Positions 12,922-25,398 of a stretch of DNA of 64,000 bases are shown here, piece by piece (positions within the stretch are counted from its first letter, which is position 1; every line of letters begins with the position of its first letter). The translations under genes were made by a program, and so were the position numbers. Source of the stretch: Nectonema munidae (lineage: Eukaryota > Nematomorpha > Nectonematoida > Nectonematidae); assembly GCA_030549495.1 (NCBI GenBank), contig JAUIRK010000343.1, forward strand, positions 62,001 to 126,000. Reading direction: 5' to 3'. The notes under the pieces are model-generated. The model worked only from the letters and a program-made list of their open reading frames with translations, did no database searches and had not been told where the DNA came from.

Positions 12922-13050
12922 CCCATTTACGGCCAATGTTCCTATTTGGAACATAAGTAATTTCATTTTCGTCTGCTTTTTTCAATGACTTTGAATATAA
13001 ATCGTCTGCGTTTTTTTAGATATCGTCTGCTTTGCTTGGCCTTAAATGGG
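12922..13050. repeat. TTAA-flanked MITE, family A copy
   Basis: Begins CCCATTTACGGCCAA directly after TTAA and ends TTGGCCTTAAATGGG. Inside are the family's TCGTCTGC motifs (near 12970, 13002 and 13024). Related copies lie at 17161-17453, 18058-18158, 51980-52084 and 60267-60398. CCC...GGG ends plus TTAA suggest mobilisation by a piggyBac-type transposase. Confidence 0.6.
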
Positions 13051-14141
13051 TCAGTTAGTCGAGTAGAATCTCTTTTTTCGAAATAGTGAGAAAGAATGAA
13101 AAATAATGTATTTGATAAAAAAAATGTATTAAAGAGCAGGTTAAAAAAGGAACTGCTTTTGAACACATAAACTAGATGTGTAACTTTTAATACAAAGAAA
13201 CTTAGATATACGTATACGCTTTTTCTGGTCCAAACTTTACCGGTAACGGAGTTTTTAGTTTCTTTAGAGATAATAATATAACACAGTTTTCTACCAATCA
13301 GGAAGGATAGCCTTTTAAATAAATATGTCAATTTCTCTTTCAAGATTTTTTGGGAAACAAAGTTTAAATGCAAAATGGCTATCCATTTTATTAAGTTAAC
13401 TACTTTATGTGTAAAATTCGTAAACGAATTGAACCGTATATAGTAGTCCGCTTTAAACTTGGGTTTTCTGTATATTGTTGTATCAAAGCAAGTTCTTGAT
13501 CGATGTATTAAAATGTCAGGAAAGAATATAGAGAATTCTTCCATAACATCACTTGTAAAAATCAAATTTGAATGTAGTGAATTGAAAAAAAAGTTTATTT
13601 ATTTATAAAAAAAGTTACCCTATAGCAAAAAACAACTATGGTCGTCTAGATATATAAAATAAAAAATGTCTTGAAAATTCATTAAAATTTTTGATTCTTA
13701 GTAACCAAGAAAATGTCTGTCAACTTGCGTCCCAAAGAAGACCTCAGGGTAAGAGCATCTATTTGTGCGTAAATCTTGTCATCGAAGGAAAATTGAACAT
13801 TTTTGATAGAATTGAATAATATAATTATTTGAAAATGCGTTCTTCAAGATGAGATTAAGGAAATGTTGCATGCTAGAGACTGTCACAACATATATCTACG
13901 ACATGATTGAGTGATACGTTTGTGAAAACCCTTTTTATGTCAAGCGAACCCATAATAGAATTATTTTTCGAACAAAGTATAATGATTTCAATTTTTCTAC
14001 AAAGTTAAAGGAATTCTCAACTAAACATTGGTTAAAATCTAAGCCTAAAGGCGCTAAAAACTTCTTCTTTAAATAGTTAACAACTAATGAATAAGAGAGT
14101 CCTTCAGACTGATAGCTGATTGGACACCCAGATTTATGCAC
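12966..14141 (-). mobile_element. Penelope-like retroelement fossil, reverse-transcriptase region
   Basis: A minus-strand frame contains DTTIYRKPKF followed by an FNSFTNFTHK block, which resembles the TTVYRKPTF...SFTPFSYK region at the end of Penelope-like reverse transcriptases. More distant resemblance extends toward 14141. The element is old and broken, with roughly five or more breaks, and no ends were identified. The 200-codon open frame at 12963-13565 runs on into a neighbouring MITE and is not a host gene. Confidence 0.6.
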
Positions 14142-15280
14142 TTAAATAAGGCCAGTATTTTAGGCTTTGCCAAAAGTACATCTCACCATACAAAACAGTT
14201 TCCAAACACAGTAATTGAAAAAAGCATTTATTTTCTAAAGAGTTTGGTTATTAACCTTAGAAGGACGGAGTAGGGCTTTTTTGGGGGAAAATTTTAAATC
14301 TCTTTAGAAAAAAGGCGGGGGGGGAAAAAAAAAAAAAAAAAAAACGGGTTAAAGCACAATTTCAATGCTGTGGATAAAAATAGAATAGGAAAAATACAAA
14401 AAAGTGAAGAATCTTCACAAGTCTCTGTGATCATTAAATTTTCTTCTATCAAAAATGTCATCACCTAGGTCCTAGGCACATGAAAAAAGGCTTTACTTTG
14501 ACTAGTTTGTATACTGACGGCGAATCTATAATGAAAGCTTTCCACGTTTAAACATAAAGTATAGTAAATATATCATGAGCTAGAACTCTAAATCAGAAAA
14601 AGATGTCGAAGAACAATGAGGAGACAGGTGTAACAATGAAATTGATATCTATCTAGATTATACTGCAAAGGACAAATTAGCATTACAAAAAAGACAAATT
14701 AGAATGGCAAAATGATAAATTAAAATCGAGAAGGGACACATAAGAACTAAAAATGGTGTATATATCATTTTTACTTGTTCATCTATATTTTCATTTAAAG
14801 TTCAGCCTTTTTCAATTTTACTAGAAAAGCTAGATTTTTTAGATGCCCACAGAAGGCTAATAGGTCAAAATAATGCATTGCAATTTTTATAGCAAAAACA
14901 TTAAAAGTTTTGAAATATAACAAAAAGGATACTTGACAAATGAAAAAAATATAAAAAGAATTTGTATACAAAAAATGATAAAACAATTTGAAAAAGTTTT
15001 TCGCTAAATTTTTAATGTATGCAAAAATAATAAAACTCCCAAAATTGAAAAGAGTGAAATGTTATTTTTGAGAAAAAATATTGATTTTAATTTTTTAATC
15101 AAAAACTTTTTTATTAGCATCAATCAAAAACGATCGCTCAGCTTTTCTAGCGTTTAATTCTTTCTTTTCCCATTTAGATTCCTTCTTTTTTAAGTACCCC
15201 TTTTTTAAATTAAGTTTTTTAATTAATTTTTGATTCATAAAATATATTAATTGCATTTCGCTTTATTTGCATATACACAG

Positions 15281-15419
15281 ATGAAAACAAAGGACTTTTC
15301 CCGAAATTGTTCAATTTGGCAACAAATGCAAAGATCCACACAAATTCCACTTGCGGTTCCGAATATCCCGAAACTTATTGCAAACTGGTTGAGCACATCG
15401 ACTTCAACGTCATAAATAT
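15281..15419 (+). CDS. LAMA1/2: Laminin alpha exon 2: LN domain start (residues 33-78)
   Basis: Reads LFPKLFNLATNAKI, then STCG and PETYCKLVEHI, the signature opening of the laminin N-terminal domain (LAMA2 has LFPAVLNLASNALI...CGEKGPEMYCKLVEH). The acceptor is ACACAG and the donor GTAAGA. It ends in phase 2 and the AT is completed by T of exon 3 to Ile. Confidence 0.93.
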
Positions 15420-16730
15420 GTAAGACTTCACATGCGATCCAGCCTTTCTACTTCTTTTTCTTTCATCATTATGCTTTTTGTGATTTTCTCAAAGAATATG
15501 GAAGTACAGTAAATTTTTTCGTGCGAACACCACCTTATTCCGTACACATCCGAAATGAGGACACTTTATTATGATTAATATTTTAGTCTGAAATATGGAT
15601 TTTTAATCATTCCTTTATTCAATAAAGACACTTCTGTATCAGAGACATTAATAATAGCCAGTTCCCAAACCTGTTCGTATTATTATTGAAGTTTTACTGT
15701 ATTTCGAGAATCGCTTTATAGAGGTCCCAACACAAATCTAAACTTGTTAACAAGAAGCTGAATATATTTGAAAAATTTGTGTATGAAAAATTAAAAAAAA
15801 ATTGGTAAAAATATGCACATTTTTAATCAAATTGAGATTTTATCTAAAATAGACAAAAACTTAAATAAAATTTAACTTTAATTTCTCTGTATACTCGTGT
15901 ATCATGCGATGTCGTAAATTTTTTGGGCCTGTTAAAATTTTTATTACAAAACCTCATTTTATCATCCACAACTCATGAATCACCAGAGTTTATTTTTGAG
16001 AAGCTAACCTGATTTTTGAATCTTCACGAATAACAGCAATAATAATACATGCTAGTTTCTTTCCTCAAATTTCCTTCACTCTTTTTATCTCCATCAGAGT
16101 GGGATAACTGACAAAAAAAGCAGTAAAGTAAATAATGGCCTAAATGTAAAAATATGTATAGCGTTTCTAATGCCAACCCATATTTAATTTTTGGATGGAT
16201 GGAATAATTGATTTTATTTTTTAAATGAAAAAAATACAAAAAAATAGTTTAATGCAATGCGTTTTCCTTTTTTATCTTAATTATTTGCATAACATTCCAA
16301 ATTATGCGCTTTTTCATTTTTAAAAAACTTTTTTGGCCATATCATCAAACCCCCTAGCCCTAGCCCTAATGGTTTAAAATTATGTCTTAAAAGTTTACTG
16401 GTATTCGAGTATATATGGTAGTTCAAAAATAAACACGTTTTTAAAAACTAATACCAATTAACCGTACTAATTATTGTTTAATCTCTTCGAGCTCTACTTT
16501 TTTTTTATTTTCTAGGAATATAGGCTGAATAGTTACAGCCTTCTCAGCTAACCTTTTAGTTGTTATAGTGACATTAACAAAAATTCGCAACTTGGTAGGC
16601 TATTATTTTGAAAATTGTGAAAAGAGGGCAAACTTAGGGAAAATGAAGAGAAAGCCTGCTTAGACGGCTACTATTACTCTTCGTTTTTTGAGTGATAGAT
16701 TACGTAAACTATCACAAGAGTTTTCTTTAG
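15420..16730 (+). other. Intron 2
   Basis: AT-rich, with no recognised element. A short CCCTAG run lies near 16351. Confidence 0.6.
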
Positions 16731-16893
16731 TGGCAATCAGCAATGCGGTGTGTGCTACGACAAAAGTGTTAATGCAAAGGAAAGGCATCCGATTAGCAAC
16801 GCAATCGATGGAAGCAATAAATGGTGGCAGAGTCCTACCATTGCTCAAGGAACGAAGTATCACAAAGTGGACATTGAACTGGACTTGAAACAA
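16731..16893 (+). CDS. LAMA1/2: Laminin alpha exon 3: LN domain (residues 79-133)
   Basis: Encodes QCGVCYDKS, ERHPISNAIDG, WWQSPTI and the YHKVDIELDLKQ strand. It matches the LN core, where LAMA2 has QCRICNQ, RHPITNAIDG and WWQSPSI. The acceptor TTTCTTTAG at 16730 was chosen because it restores the frame from exon 2. The donor is GTGTGT, phase 0. Confidence 0.93.
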
Positions 16894-17054
16894 GTGTGTA
16901 ACTTTTTTTTATTATTTATTTTATTTTTACTTTTTAAATATTTGTCATTTACATTGAATGTGTGAAGAATTTTAGTATGGTAGAGAATAGAGATTTTTTA
17001 TTTGTTTTATTATTATCGGTATTACTTCTGACCAAGAATAATATTCCTTAACTT

Positions 17055-17135
17055 TGAAGATGACGATGTCAGGATTGAAAATCGAATCAGAAAGACCAAA
17101 TCCATACCCTACGCCTCCATCACATGACGATTTGC
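17055..17135 (-). repeat. tRNA-derived SINE-like repeat, family 2
   Basis: On the minus strand it reads GATGGAGGCGTAGG, later GATTCGATTTTC, then a TGACATCGTCATC end. A similar block lies at 46287-46372, and the same tRNA-like arrangement occurs at 27886-27956. The second block resembles a decayed polymerase III B box. Confidence 0.4.
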
Positions 17136-17160
17136 TTACAAGAGTTAACTAATAATTCGC

Positions 17161-17453
17161 TTAACTGGTTAATAACCATTGTTGACTATTGTCAACTTTA
17201 CAAAAATAAAAGCGTTTCGTTTATTAGTGCTTTTAAATACAAACCTTCTGCTTTTTTTATGGGGTATTTCATCGAGAAGGCACAATTGCGCCGCTCGTAT
17301 CGAACTATGAGGAAAGTAGGCTTGATGCGGGATTGAACCCAAGACCTTGCGTTATCAAACCCAGTATCTAACCAACTTTACTCACGCCCCCTTTTGATTG
17401 ATATTTGATATTTTTATATTTGATATCCTCTGATTATTCTGGTGTTTAACGGG
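17161..17453 (+). repeat. TTAA MITE (family A) interrupted by a SINE
   Basis: The left part (17161-17260) and right part (17400-17453) together match the reverse complement of 60267-60398. Shared blocks include CTTTACAAAAATAAAA, CTTCTGCTTT and TCTGATTATTCTGG. It ends with ACGGG then TTAA at 17454-17457. The SINE at 17261-17391 splits it, so the MITE is older than the SINE. Confidence 0.65.
17261..17391 (-). repeat. tRNA-derived SINE, family 1, copy 1
   Basis: Minus strand begins GGGGGCGTGAGTAAAGTTGG (A-box-like) and has GGTTCAATCCC (B box) about 50 bases on. A body with TAGTTCGATACGAGCG and TGTGCCTTCTCGATGAAA follows. The whole unit is repeated at 50248-50379 at roughly 80-85% identity by eye. 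It is a SINE rather than a tRNA gene, because the anticodon and acceptor stems do not pair and the body is shared. Confidence 0.75.
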
Positions 17454-18057
17454 TTAATAATACAAAACAACTTCATAACAAAAGTATGAAATCATAAAAC
17501 TATTGCACTTTCAATAAGGAGTTTATCCTCCTAAAATATTTTATATGTATATCTGAAAGTCTATAATATACTTGTTGCATGCTTTTCTATTTTTATTATT
17601 CTATAATAGGCACATCAGTAGAGTAGGCCCTGAGAAAAAATGTTTTATATTGTTTTATGCTAAAGAAGTTCTTGCACTCCCCCAAAAGTAGAGCAATTTT
17701 GAGATTGGACATTATAGTTATAACTTGTGAAATTATTCATATTAAAATGATACCTTAGCCAGGAAAAAATCTAATGTAGAAAGTGCGATCGGCAGTGATT
17801 TCAAAATGTGAAACCGCATCATCCGTGCTTCTCAAACTTTTTCTACTCCGTTCTCCCCCATTTGAGGATCAGTGTATCATGAATGTATAATGAAATGAAA
17901 ATCGTTTGCTTTACATTAAAAAAAGCAGACATTAGTCTTAAAAATTCTGGCCCACAAAGGGTTAAGAGACATTATTTCGAAGAAAATCTCATTTACATAC
18001 AGCAGTAGTGGGCAAATGGGGCTTCGGGCCCTCATGCGGCTCTTTGCTCAATCTGCT

Positions 18058-18158
18058 ATGATACATAAACAATTTTACCTTCGTCTGCTCAAATAGTTTT
18101 GTATATGAATCTTCTGCTTTTTAATAAATATCGTCTGATTTTTCTGCTCACGAAAGGG
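18058..18158 (+). repeat. TTAA MITE family A, partial copy
   Basis: Contains CTTCGTCTGC, CTTCTGCTTTTTAATAAAT and TATCGTCTGATTTTTCTG, ending CGAAAGGG before TTAA. These follow the order of the other family A copies. Confidence 0.55.
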
Positions 18159-19027
18159 TTAAACTATTTTTTGAGTCTGTGCACAAACCGTTAGCCAGTT
18201 ATAGAACAGCTTTTTTGACTAGATTCCTTCCCCAAAGAACTTATTTTCTCAAGAATACAAAATTTTTTGTTAACCTGATCTTTAATTTGCTTTTTAAATT
18301 TTTTCTGTAAAAATATGATAGAGATGATAATGATGATGATGTTTCTAATAAATTTTAAACGTATAGAGATTAACTTGTGGCGCTTTATAAGAAATTGAAA
18401 ATGACTTCTGGTAAAGTCCTCTTATGTGCCCATCTCTGACATAGAGCATGCAATTTATTAGAATAAAATTTATTTAGCAATAAAGAAAATGCATAGAAAA
18501 ATTATTATATATATAATTGGAAAATCGTGTATTTTTTTAATTCTATATTCATCCTTCTTTTTTCCATATGATTCTTACATTTGGTGTTTATCTGGCCAAA
18601 TTTGATGATAGTTTTTATATTACAAAGATCGGTTTTAATTTTCCCATTTATCTATACTCTTTCTTTATGATTTGAACTTTAGTTTTTTCACTAAATCCAT
18701 TTTATACAACACAATATGCGAAAAGGAATAAAATGTATCGTGGTCATTTCCGAATAGAGAGTAGAAAATTTTACCCTTTTTTTAAATATCGAAAAGCAAT
18801 ATTTACTCCTTTTTATATCTCAAATAAACCTATTAATCCAATTTTTAATTCCTCTTCCAAGAATTTAATTGATAGGAAAAGATTAAAAAAACTATATGGC
18901 AATAAATATTCGAAGAAACATATTCGTAACTTGAAAACCTATCATAAATTTCACAAAACTGATCTAAATGAAAAAAGACCAGTGGAAAGTATGCGCAGCT
19001 AAGGTGATTTTTACAAATTCTTTTAAG

Positions 19028-19270
19028 GTCTTTGAAGTGTCATATATAATTTTGAAATCTGCAATTTCGCCTCGCCCAGGAAATTGGATACTGGAAAAGT
19101 CTTTGGATGGAATTAAATACACTCCTTGGCAATACTTTGCAATGTCAGATTCAGACTGTCTGCACTTTTATAACATACGCCCAACTGTTGGGCCGCCTAA
19201 GTTCAAGCATGATAAGGATGTCATTTGCACTTCTTACTACTCAAATATCTTGCCATTGGAAAATGGAGAA
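19028..19270 (+). CDS. LAMA1/2: Laminin alpha exon 4: LN domain (residues 134-214)
   Basis: Encodes SPRPGNWILEKSLDG, KYTPWQYFAMSD, a VGPP turn, then VICTSYYSNILPLENGE. All are near-identical to the LN core of alpha-1/2 chains. Phase 0 at both ends, donor GTATGC. The donor is only 31 bp from a very long GAT array. Confidence 0.95.
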
Positions 19271-20904
<1,634 letters not shown>

Positions 20905-20964
20905 ATTTTTATTTCTCTGATTAATGGAAGACCTGGATCGCAAGGACCAAGCCAAGAACTTATG
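20905..20964 (+). CDS. LAMA1/2: Laminin alpha exon 5: LN domain (residues 215-234)
   Basis: A small 60-bp exon encoding IFISLINGRPG and a PSQELM end. LAMA2 has IHISLINGRPSADDPSPELLEF here. Phase 0 at both ends, followed by a 54-bp intron, so it is easily missed by gene finders. Confidence 0.92.
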
Positions 20965-21018
20965 GTGAAAGAATTAATTTTCATTTAACACTAAAATATT
21001 TACATGTAAAATTTTCAG

Positions 21019-21291
21019 GATTTTACGTCAGCTCGATACATCAGATTTCGCTTTCAACGAATCAAAACTCTAAACGCTGACTTGATGACCCTAAATAACG
21101 TGATTGACATAAATTCGCCAAACTATGAAACAAACTTAAACGACACCTTCTACTTCTACAACGACAACTTTCGAAGTCTCGATGCGATTGTGAGCAGAAG
21201 ATACTTTTACTCCATTAGAGACATCTCTGTAGGAGGAAAGTGTATTTGCAATGGACACGCTCAAAATTGTAGTTACAATTCGTTGAGTGGA
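21019..21291 (+). CDS. LAMA1/2: Laminin alpha exon 6: LN domain end and first LE repeat (residues 235-325)
   Basis: Encodes [20 protein letters not shown], then a longer, less conserved loop ([11 protein letters not shown]), then [19 protein letters not shown] with NGHAQNC. This is the LN to LE junction. The loop between DLM and IVSRRYF is about 25 residues longer than I recall for LAMA2. Donor GTAAGA, phase 0. Confidence 0.94.
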
Positions 21292-23037
21292 GTAAGATTT
21301 ATGTTTTAGAGTAAATCTCTGTTTACACCATCAGTAGAAATCCAAATGCTGGTGAAGCTCAAATTATAATAATAAAATGTTTTTTATGAGCTTTGATCAA
21401 AGAGGTTTCAAGGATTCTTGACAAAAAAACACAAATAAGTGCCTCCAATATGAGCCATATTTTGTATAAATCAACACCTGTCTATCTATGCACATCAGTA
21501 TGTATTTTCGTGTGTGCATGTGTAAATATGTTGAGTTTGTTAACTCTAACAGTGTCTGTTCCTATGATTTCAATGAAATAGTAAAATACTTTAATTTTTT
21601 GATTTCATCATAACTTTCTAAAGTTGTGACTATCAAAAATAGAATATTCTATCCGAATTTTAGGCTTTTTTTTCTTGACAGTGTTTCTTCCAAGGAAAGA
21701 ATAATATTTCATAATTGAACATATAGGGATGTCAGAATCAGAGATCAAATTGAGGGATACCAAACGTCTTCAGAGCTAAGTCTAGCAAACGTATTCATAG
21801 CTAAGCCAACTGTTCAAGCAAATTTTGGGATTTGATGAAGTTCAAATATTTAAAGAAAATAAAAGTTTTCAACAATTTTATATAATTATGTTAGAAGAAA
21901 TTATCAGCTTCTATATTTATGGGCACACGGTAATTGCCCAGCTAAGCCGCTGTTATGTTAATACCAATTCTTATCTGAAAGTGAGTTAAGTGCTGACTAA
22001 AATTGGTCAAGTTTTATTGTCTTTAATTCAATATTCATGCATTTCTGAACAACTGAAAATTCAGAAGAAAGGACTTAATAACGTCAGAAAATAAAATTTG
22101 CCTTCTATTTCTTTTACTTTGTTTTGATAAATTTTATAGCTTACAACAATCTATATTTTTTCTTTCAACCAAAAGAATTCACCTCATACGAGTAATCTTT
22201 TTGGAAAAGAATGACGCAATCCAAACTTTATTCAGATCCAACCCAATTTATTACAAAATAATCATTTCATCTTATCACTCCATGATATACAACTTTTAAA
22301 CAAATCCATACATTTGTTGAAGCGAGTTAGTATATGAATGATTGCAATGTTATTTCTTTCTAACCGTGATAAATCTTTTTCTGGCTCAGACACTCTGCAG
22401 CACGATTAAGCGATATACGATATGGTAAGGCGATACATGCACAGAATTTTTTGTTATTATGAAATTCCTTTGAAATATCCTTTGTGTTATCATTCATGAA
22501 ATATGGATAAATTCTCTTTCTCTTTAACAATAAGATTAAATTATATGAGGAGTCAATATTTCTTTGATTGTGGAGAAAGAGGATTTAAACGATGAGACTT
22601 TTTACCGAAACAAACCGAAATCTTTTTGAAACAAATAAGAAATAATGTGATATATTTCAATGTCTAAACTACTTAGGTTGAAAAATAAAAAAAAGCTTAC
22701 ATTTTATTTATTTATTTATTAAAAGTTGGAAAAACCGAAATAATTCGAAATATTCTCAAAACTTTTTGAAATCTGAATTTTTAAAACAAATTAAAAATAG
22801 TTCGAGGTATTTCAATGTTTTTATTTTTCATTCTAAATAGTTCAAAAGATTGAAATACATCTCATTATTTTTAATTAGTTCTAAAAAAAATAGAGGTTTT
22901 GAAAAGTTATGCAAAGACTTAGATATATTTCTGTAAAAAGGCTCACACTAGTTTTACCACACCAGTTTAGATTTCGAGTATAATTGGAAAATTAAGTAGG
23001 GAGAAATTTTACATGTTCTTTTTCATTTTGAAAATAG
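21292..23037 (+). other. Intron 6
   Basis: AT-rich, with no recognised gene or element. There is a short (ATTT)n run near 22705. Confidence 0.55.
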
Positions 23038-23155
23038 TTGATGAAGTGTGAGTGTGAGGACAACACATGCGGGTATTCTTGTGGGGAATGCTGTTCAGGC
23101 TTCAACCAAAGACCCTGGAGACCTTCCTTGATTCATCACAAGAGGATATGCGAAC
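23038..23155 (+). CDS. LAMA1/2: Laminin alpha exon 7: LE repeat (residues 326-364)
   Basis: Encodes CECEDNTCGYSCGECC, a GFNQRPWRP motif and KRICE. It matches the CECEHNTCGDSCDQCC...QKPWR LE of alpha chains. Acceptor AAAATAG, donor GTAAGC, phase 0 to 1. Confidence 0.93.
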
Positions 23156-23951
23156 GTAAGCTTACGTTTTTTATATGTGAAGAAAGCATAAAATGAATCA
23201 TACACATTTGCGTGCAATAGTATGTTTTCACAGTCCGGCCCAAATCAGTCCTGACTTGTTTTAACCAGACCAATTCCTACTATATCATTGATCGACCAGA
23301 CAAAACGGTCTACTGAAATTTAGGACAGGAAATGGACTATAGTTCATAATTTTCTATAAATCAAATTAAAAATTCAACCAAGAAGCAGATCTAGATAGAT
23401 ATAGTTGGAAGGATCTTTGATAAAATTAAGATTCCGTAAATTTACAATTCAAACAAAAAATAATAATCAATTGGAGAACTTCTAGAACACAGCTAACTAA
23501 GAGAAAGCTTAGAGTATTAATTGATTTTCTTTTCAGATGTTCTTTTGAATTGAAGTTTTTTTTCTTTTCAGATGTTCTTTTTTTCTGTTAAAATTTTCAC
23601 TTTTGAAAAACTTCTCTAACATTGAAGTCTGTTGGTTGCAATATCAAAAATGTCAGAAGCTTGACTTTTTTGTTATATTTTTCCACCATTGTTACTGATT
23701 ACGTACTCTTTGCCTCTAAATTTCATCGTTGTAATGATCTTTGGATATTTGTAATTAACCAGTGTTAATCTAATAAAAATGTTCTATAATACTATAACCG
23801 AACTGGACCGTTAAAAACAAGAACAGATTGGACAAGACTAACGTATACTAAGACCTTGACTGAACCAAACTGTTAAAATAAGGGAACGTACAGTAGCAAA
23901 TTGTGAAAAAAATTTATTTGCAATGCCTACCTTTTGTTTATTTTAATTTAG
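23156..23951 (+). other. Intron 7
   Basis: AT-rich. A duplicated phrase (TTTCTTTTCAGATGTTCTTTT) occurs near 23527 and 23560. No other content recognised. Confidence 0.5.
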
Positions 23952-24070
23952 AGTGCAACTGCTTCAACCACTCCACCACTTGCATCTACAATGAAAGCGT
24001 GGCTTCCTCCAGAAGAAGCATGGACATGGACGGTGTTTACAATGGGGGAGGGGTCTGCTTGAATTGTCTA
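23952..24070 (+). CDS. LAMA1/2: Laminin alpha exon 8: LE repeat (residues 365-404)
   Basis: Encodes CNCFNHSTTCIYNESVA and YNGGGVCLNCL, matching CNCHGKAEECYYDENVA...YIGGGVCINC. A dozen residues between are Ser/Arg/Met-rich and variable. Donor GTAAGT, phase 0. Confidence 0.93.
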
Positions 24071-25233
24071 GTAAGTGTGCCAACTCATTCATTATTCGTA
24101 TCGTGTGCAATCATCAACGGCATTTCGTCCATTCACAATCCGTACACGCTATTACATGATCTTTTTATAGTCATAAATTGTGGATACTTCTATTGGATGA
24201 GTTTGTCAACCGTGTTCAAATTGTCTACTTGTGGGATAGAATGGAACTCAGTTCGGAAGAATATGTTATACCCATACTTTATAATAAACCTTTATTGAGA
24301 CCAATTAAGCAAACCACCAACTATGCTCTTTCTTCCCGGCGATTTCTTAATGACGTTATAATAAGTTCAATGAGAATTAATAAAAGTTATAATAAGTTAA
24401 AAAGATGATCGCTTAACCATGCTTGACTGAATATAAATATAGCTTCAATCCGAAAATATTTCCTTTCTGTTCTATAAAAACACTAAAATCTTTATTTAAA
24501 TGTTCAAAAAACTTACCCTCAAATTTTATAGACACATTCATTTTTTAATATTTTTTTATATATATTAGCGTGCTTGCTAAAAGAATATTTTTTTCTAAAA
24601 AAATACAACAAATCCAAGATTCACATTGATATATTTTGCTTTGCTAAGTAATTTTTGTGTTTCCTTTCATTTCTTTCTTTTTCATTGTTTTAAAAGTGTA
24701 TCTATTTTTTCTGAGTCTATCGTGGGCGATTCAAAAATCTGTTTCAAGTGTTATCTTAGTGGGCGATGACAACATAAAGGCTCAACCAATCAGATATATC
24801 GAATGGGGTTAGACCTAATCGTAATCTACCCTAGCACAAAACCTAATTCTATTTGGGATCATTCCGACATAAATGTATTGCATTGAACATTGAATAATTT
24901 TTAGGAATTAGTGAAAAGTATTATATTAGGAACTAAATAAATATTTTAAAAACATCGAACCATCTAAGTACTAAATATAGAATATTTATCCAGCTGTGTA
25001 GTGTTATACATAATATAGTTTTAATTGGTCTTGAAAAAATAAAAGAACATGCACACTAATAGGATACCCAAATCTTCTTATATTAACGTCCTTTAATCTC
25101 CTTCTAACTTCTTCTTTGGCCAATTCATTAATGCCCTATAAATGGGTTCAACTGGATATTATTTGGTAAGAAAATTATTATTATTTTTTTTGTACTTTCA
25201 TGAATGAAAGCTACAAAACTCTTTGCATTTAAG
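24071..25233 (+). other. Intron 8
   Basis: AT-rich. The open frames at 23903-24408 partly overlap exon 8 and are otherwise intronic. No repeat recognised. Confidence 0.55.
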
Positions 25234-25398
25234 CACAATACGGAGGGAATAAACTGTGAACGATGTTCTTACGGATTCTACAATCCAACCAATGTCGTCA
25301 TGTCCTCACCCAACGCGTGTGTCAAGTGTCACTGCAACAAAAAAGGAACGCTCACTTCGGAATGCGTAAAGGATGCAAAAAATGCTGCACCAAATAAA
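25234..25398 (+). CDS. LAMA1/2: Laminin alpha exon 9: LE repeats (residues 405-459)
   Basis: Encodes HNTEGINCERC, CVKCHCNKKGTLTSECV and KDAKNAAPNK, which align to the TAGINCETC...CQPCHCDPIGSLNEVCVKDEKHA segment of LAMA2. The GFYNP turn after the fourth Cys is typical. Phase 0 at both ends. Confidence 0.93.

Larger units (their letters stand above)
7362..15280 (+). other. Intron 1, 7.9 kb
   Basis: The longest intron traced. It holds two hAT remnants (7714-8548 and 10025-10700), a TTAA MITE (12922-13050) and a Penelope-like fossil (about 12966-14141), each listed separately. It also has an A/G-rich homopolymer stretch near 14310-14345. The remainder is AT-rich with no recognised content. Confidence 0.7.
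16894..19027 (+). other. Intron 3
   Basis: Contains two tRNA-like SINE copies and a TTAA MITE with the SINE inside (listed separately), another partial MITE at 18058-18158, and MITE-like or hAT-like ends near 17823-17965. The open frame at 18733-19002 is intronic and unlike any known protein. Confidence 0.65.

Noticed and set aside
13935-14141. 68-codon minus frame as a host gene
   Set aside because: Falls within the region resembling a Penelope-like element and has no independent support.
16340-16362. Interstitial telomere repeat (CCCTAG)n
   Set aside because: Only about three imperfect units.
18733-19002. 89-codon open frame rich in Lys, Tyr and Phe
   Set aside because: Lies in intron 3 directly before exon 4, has composition of AT-rich DNA and no family resemblance.
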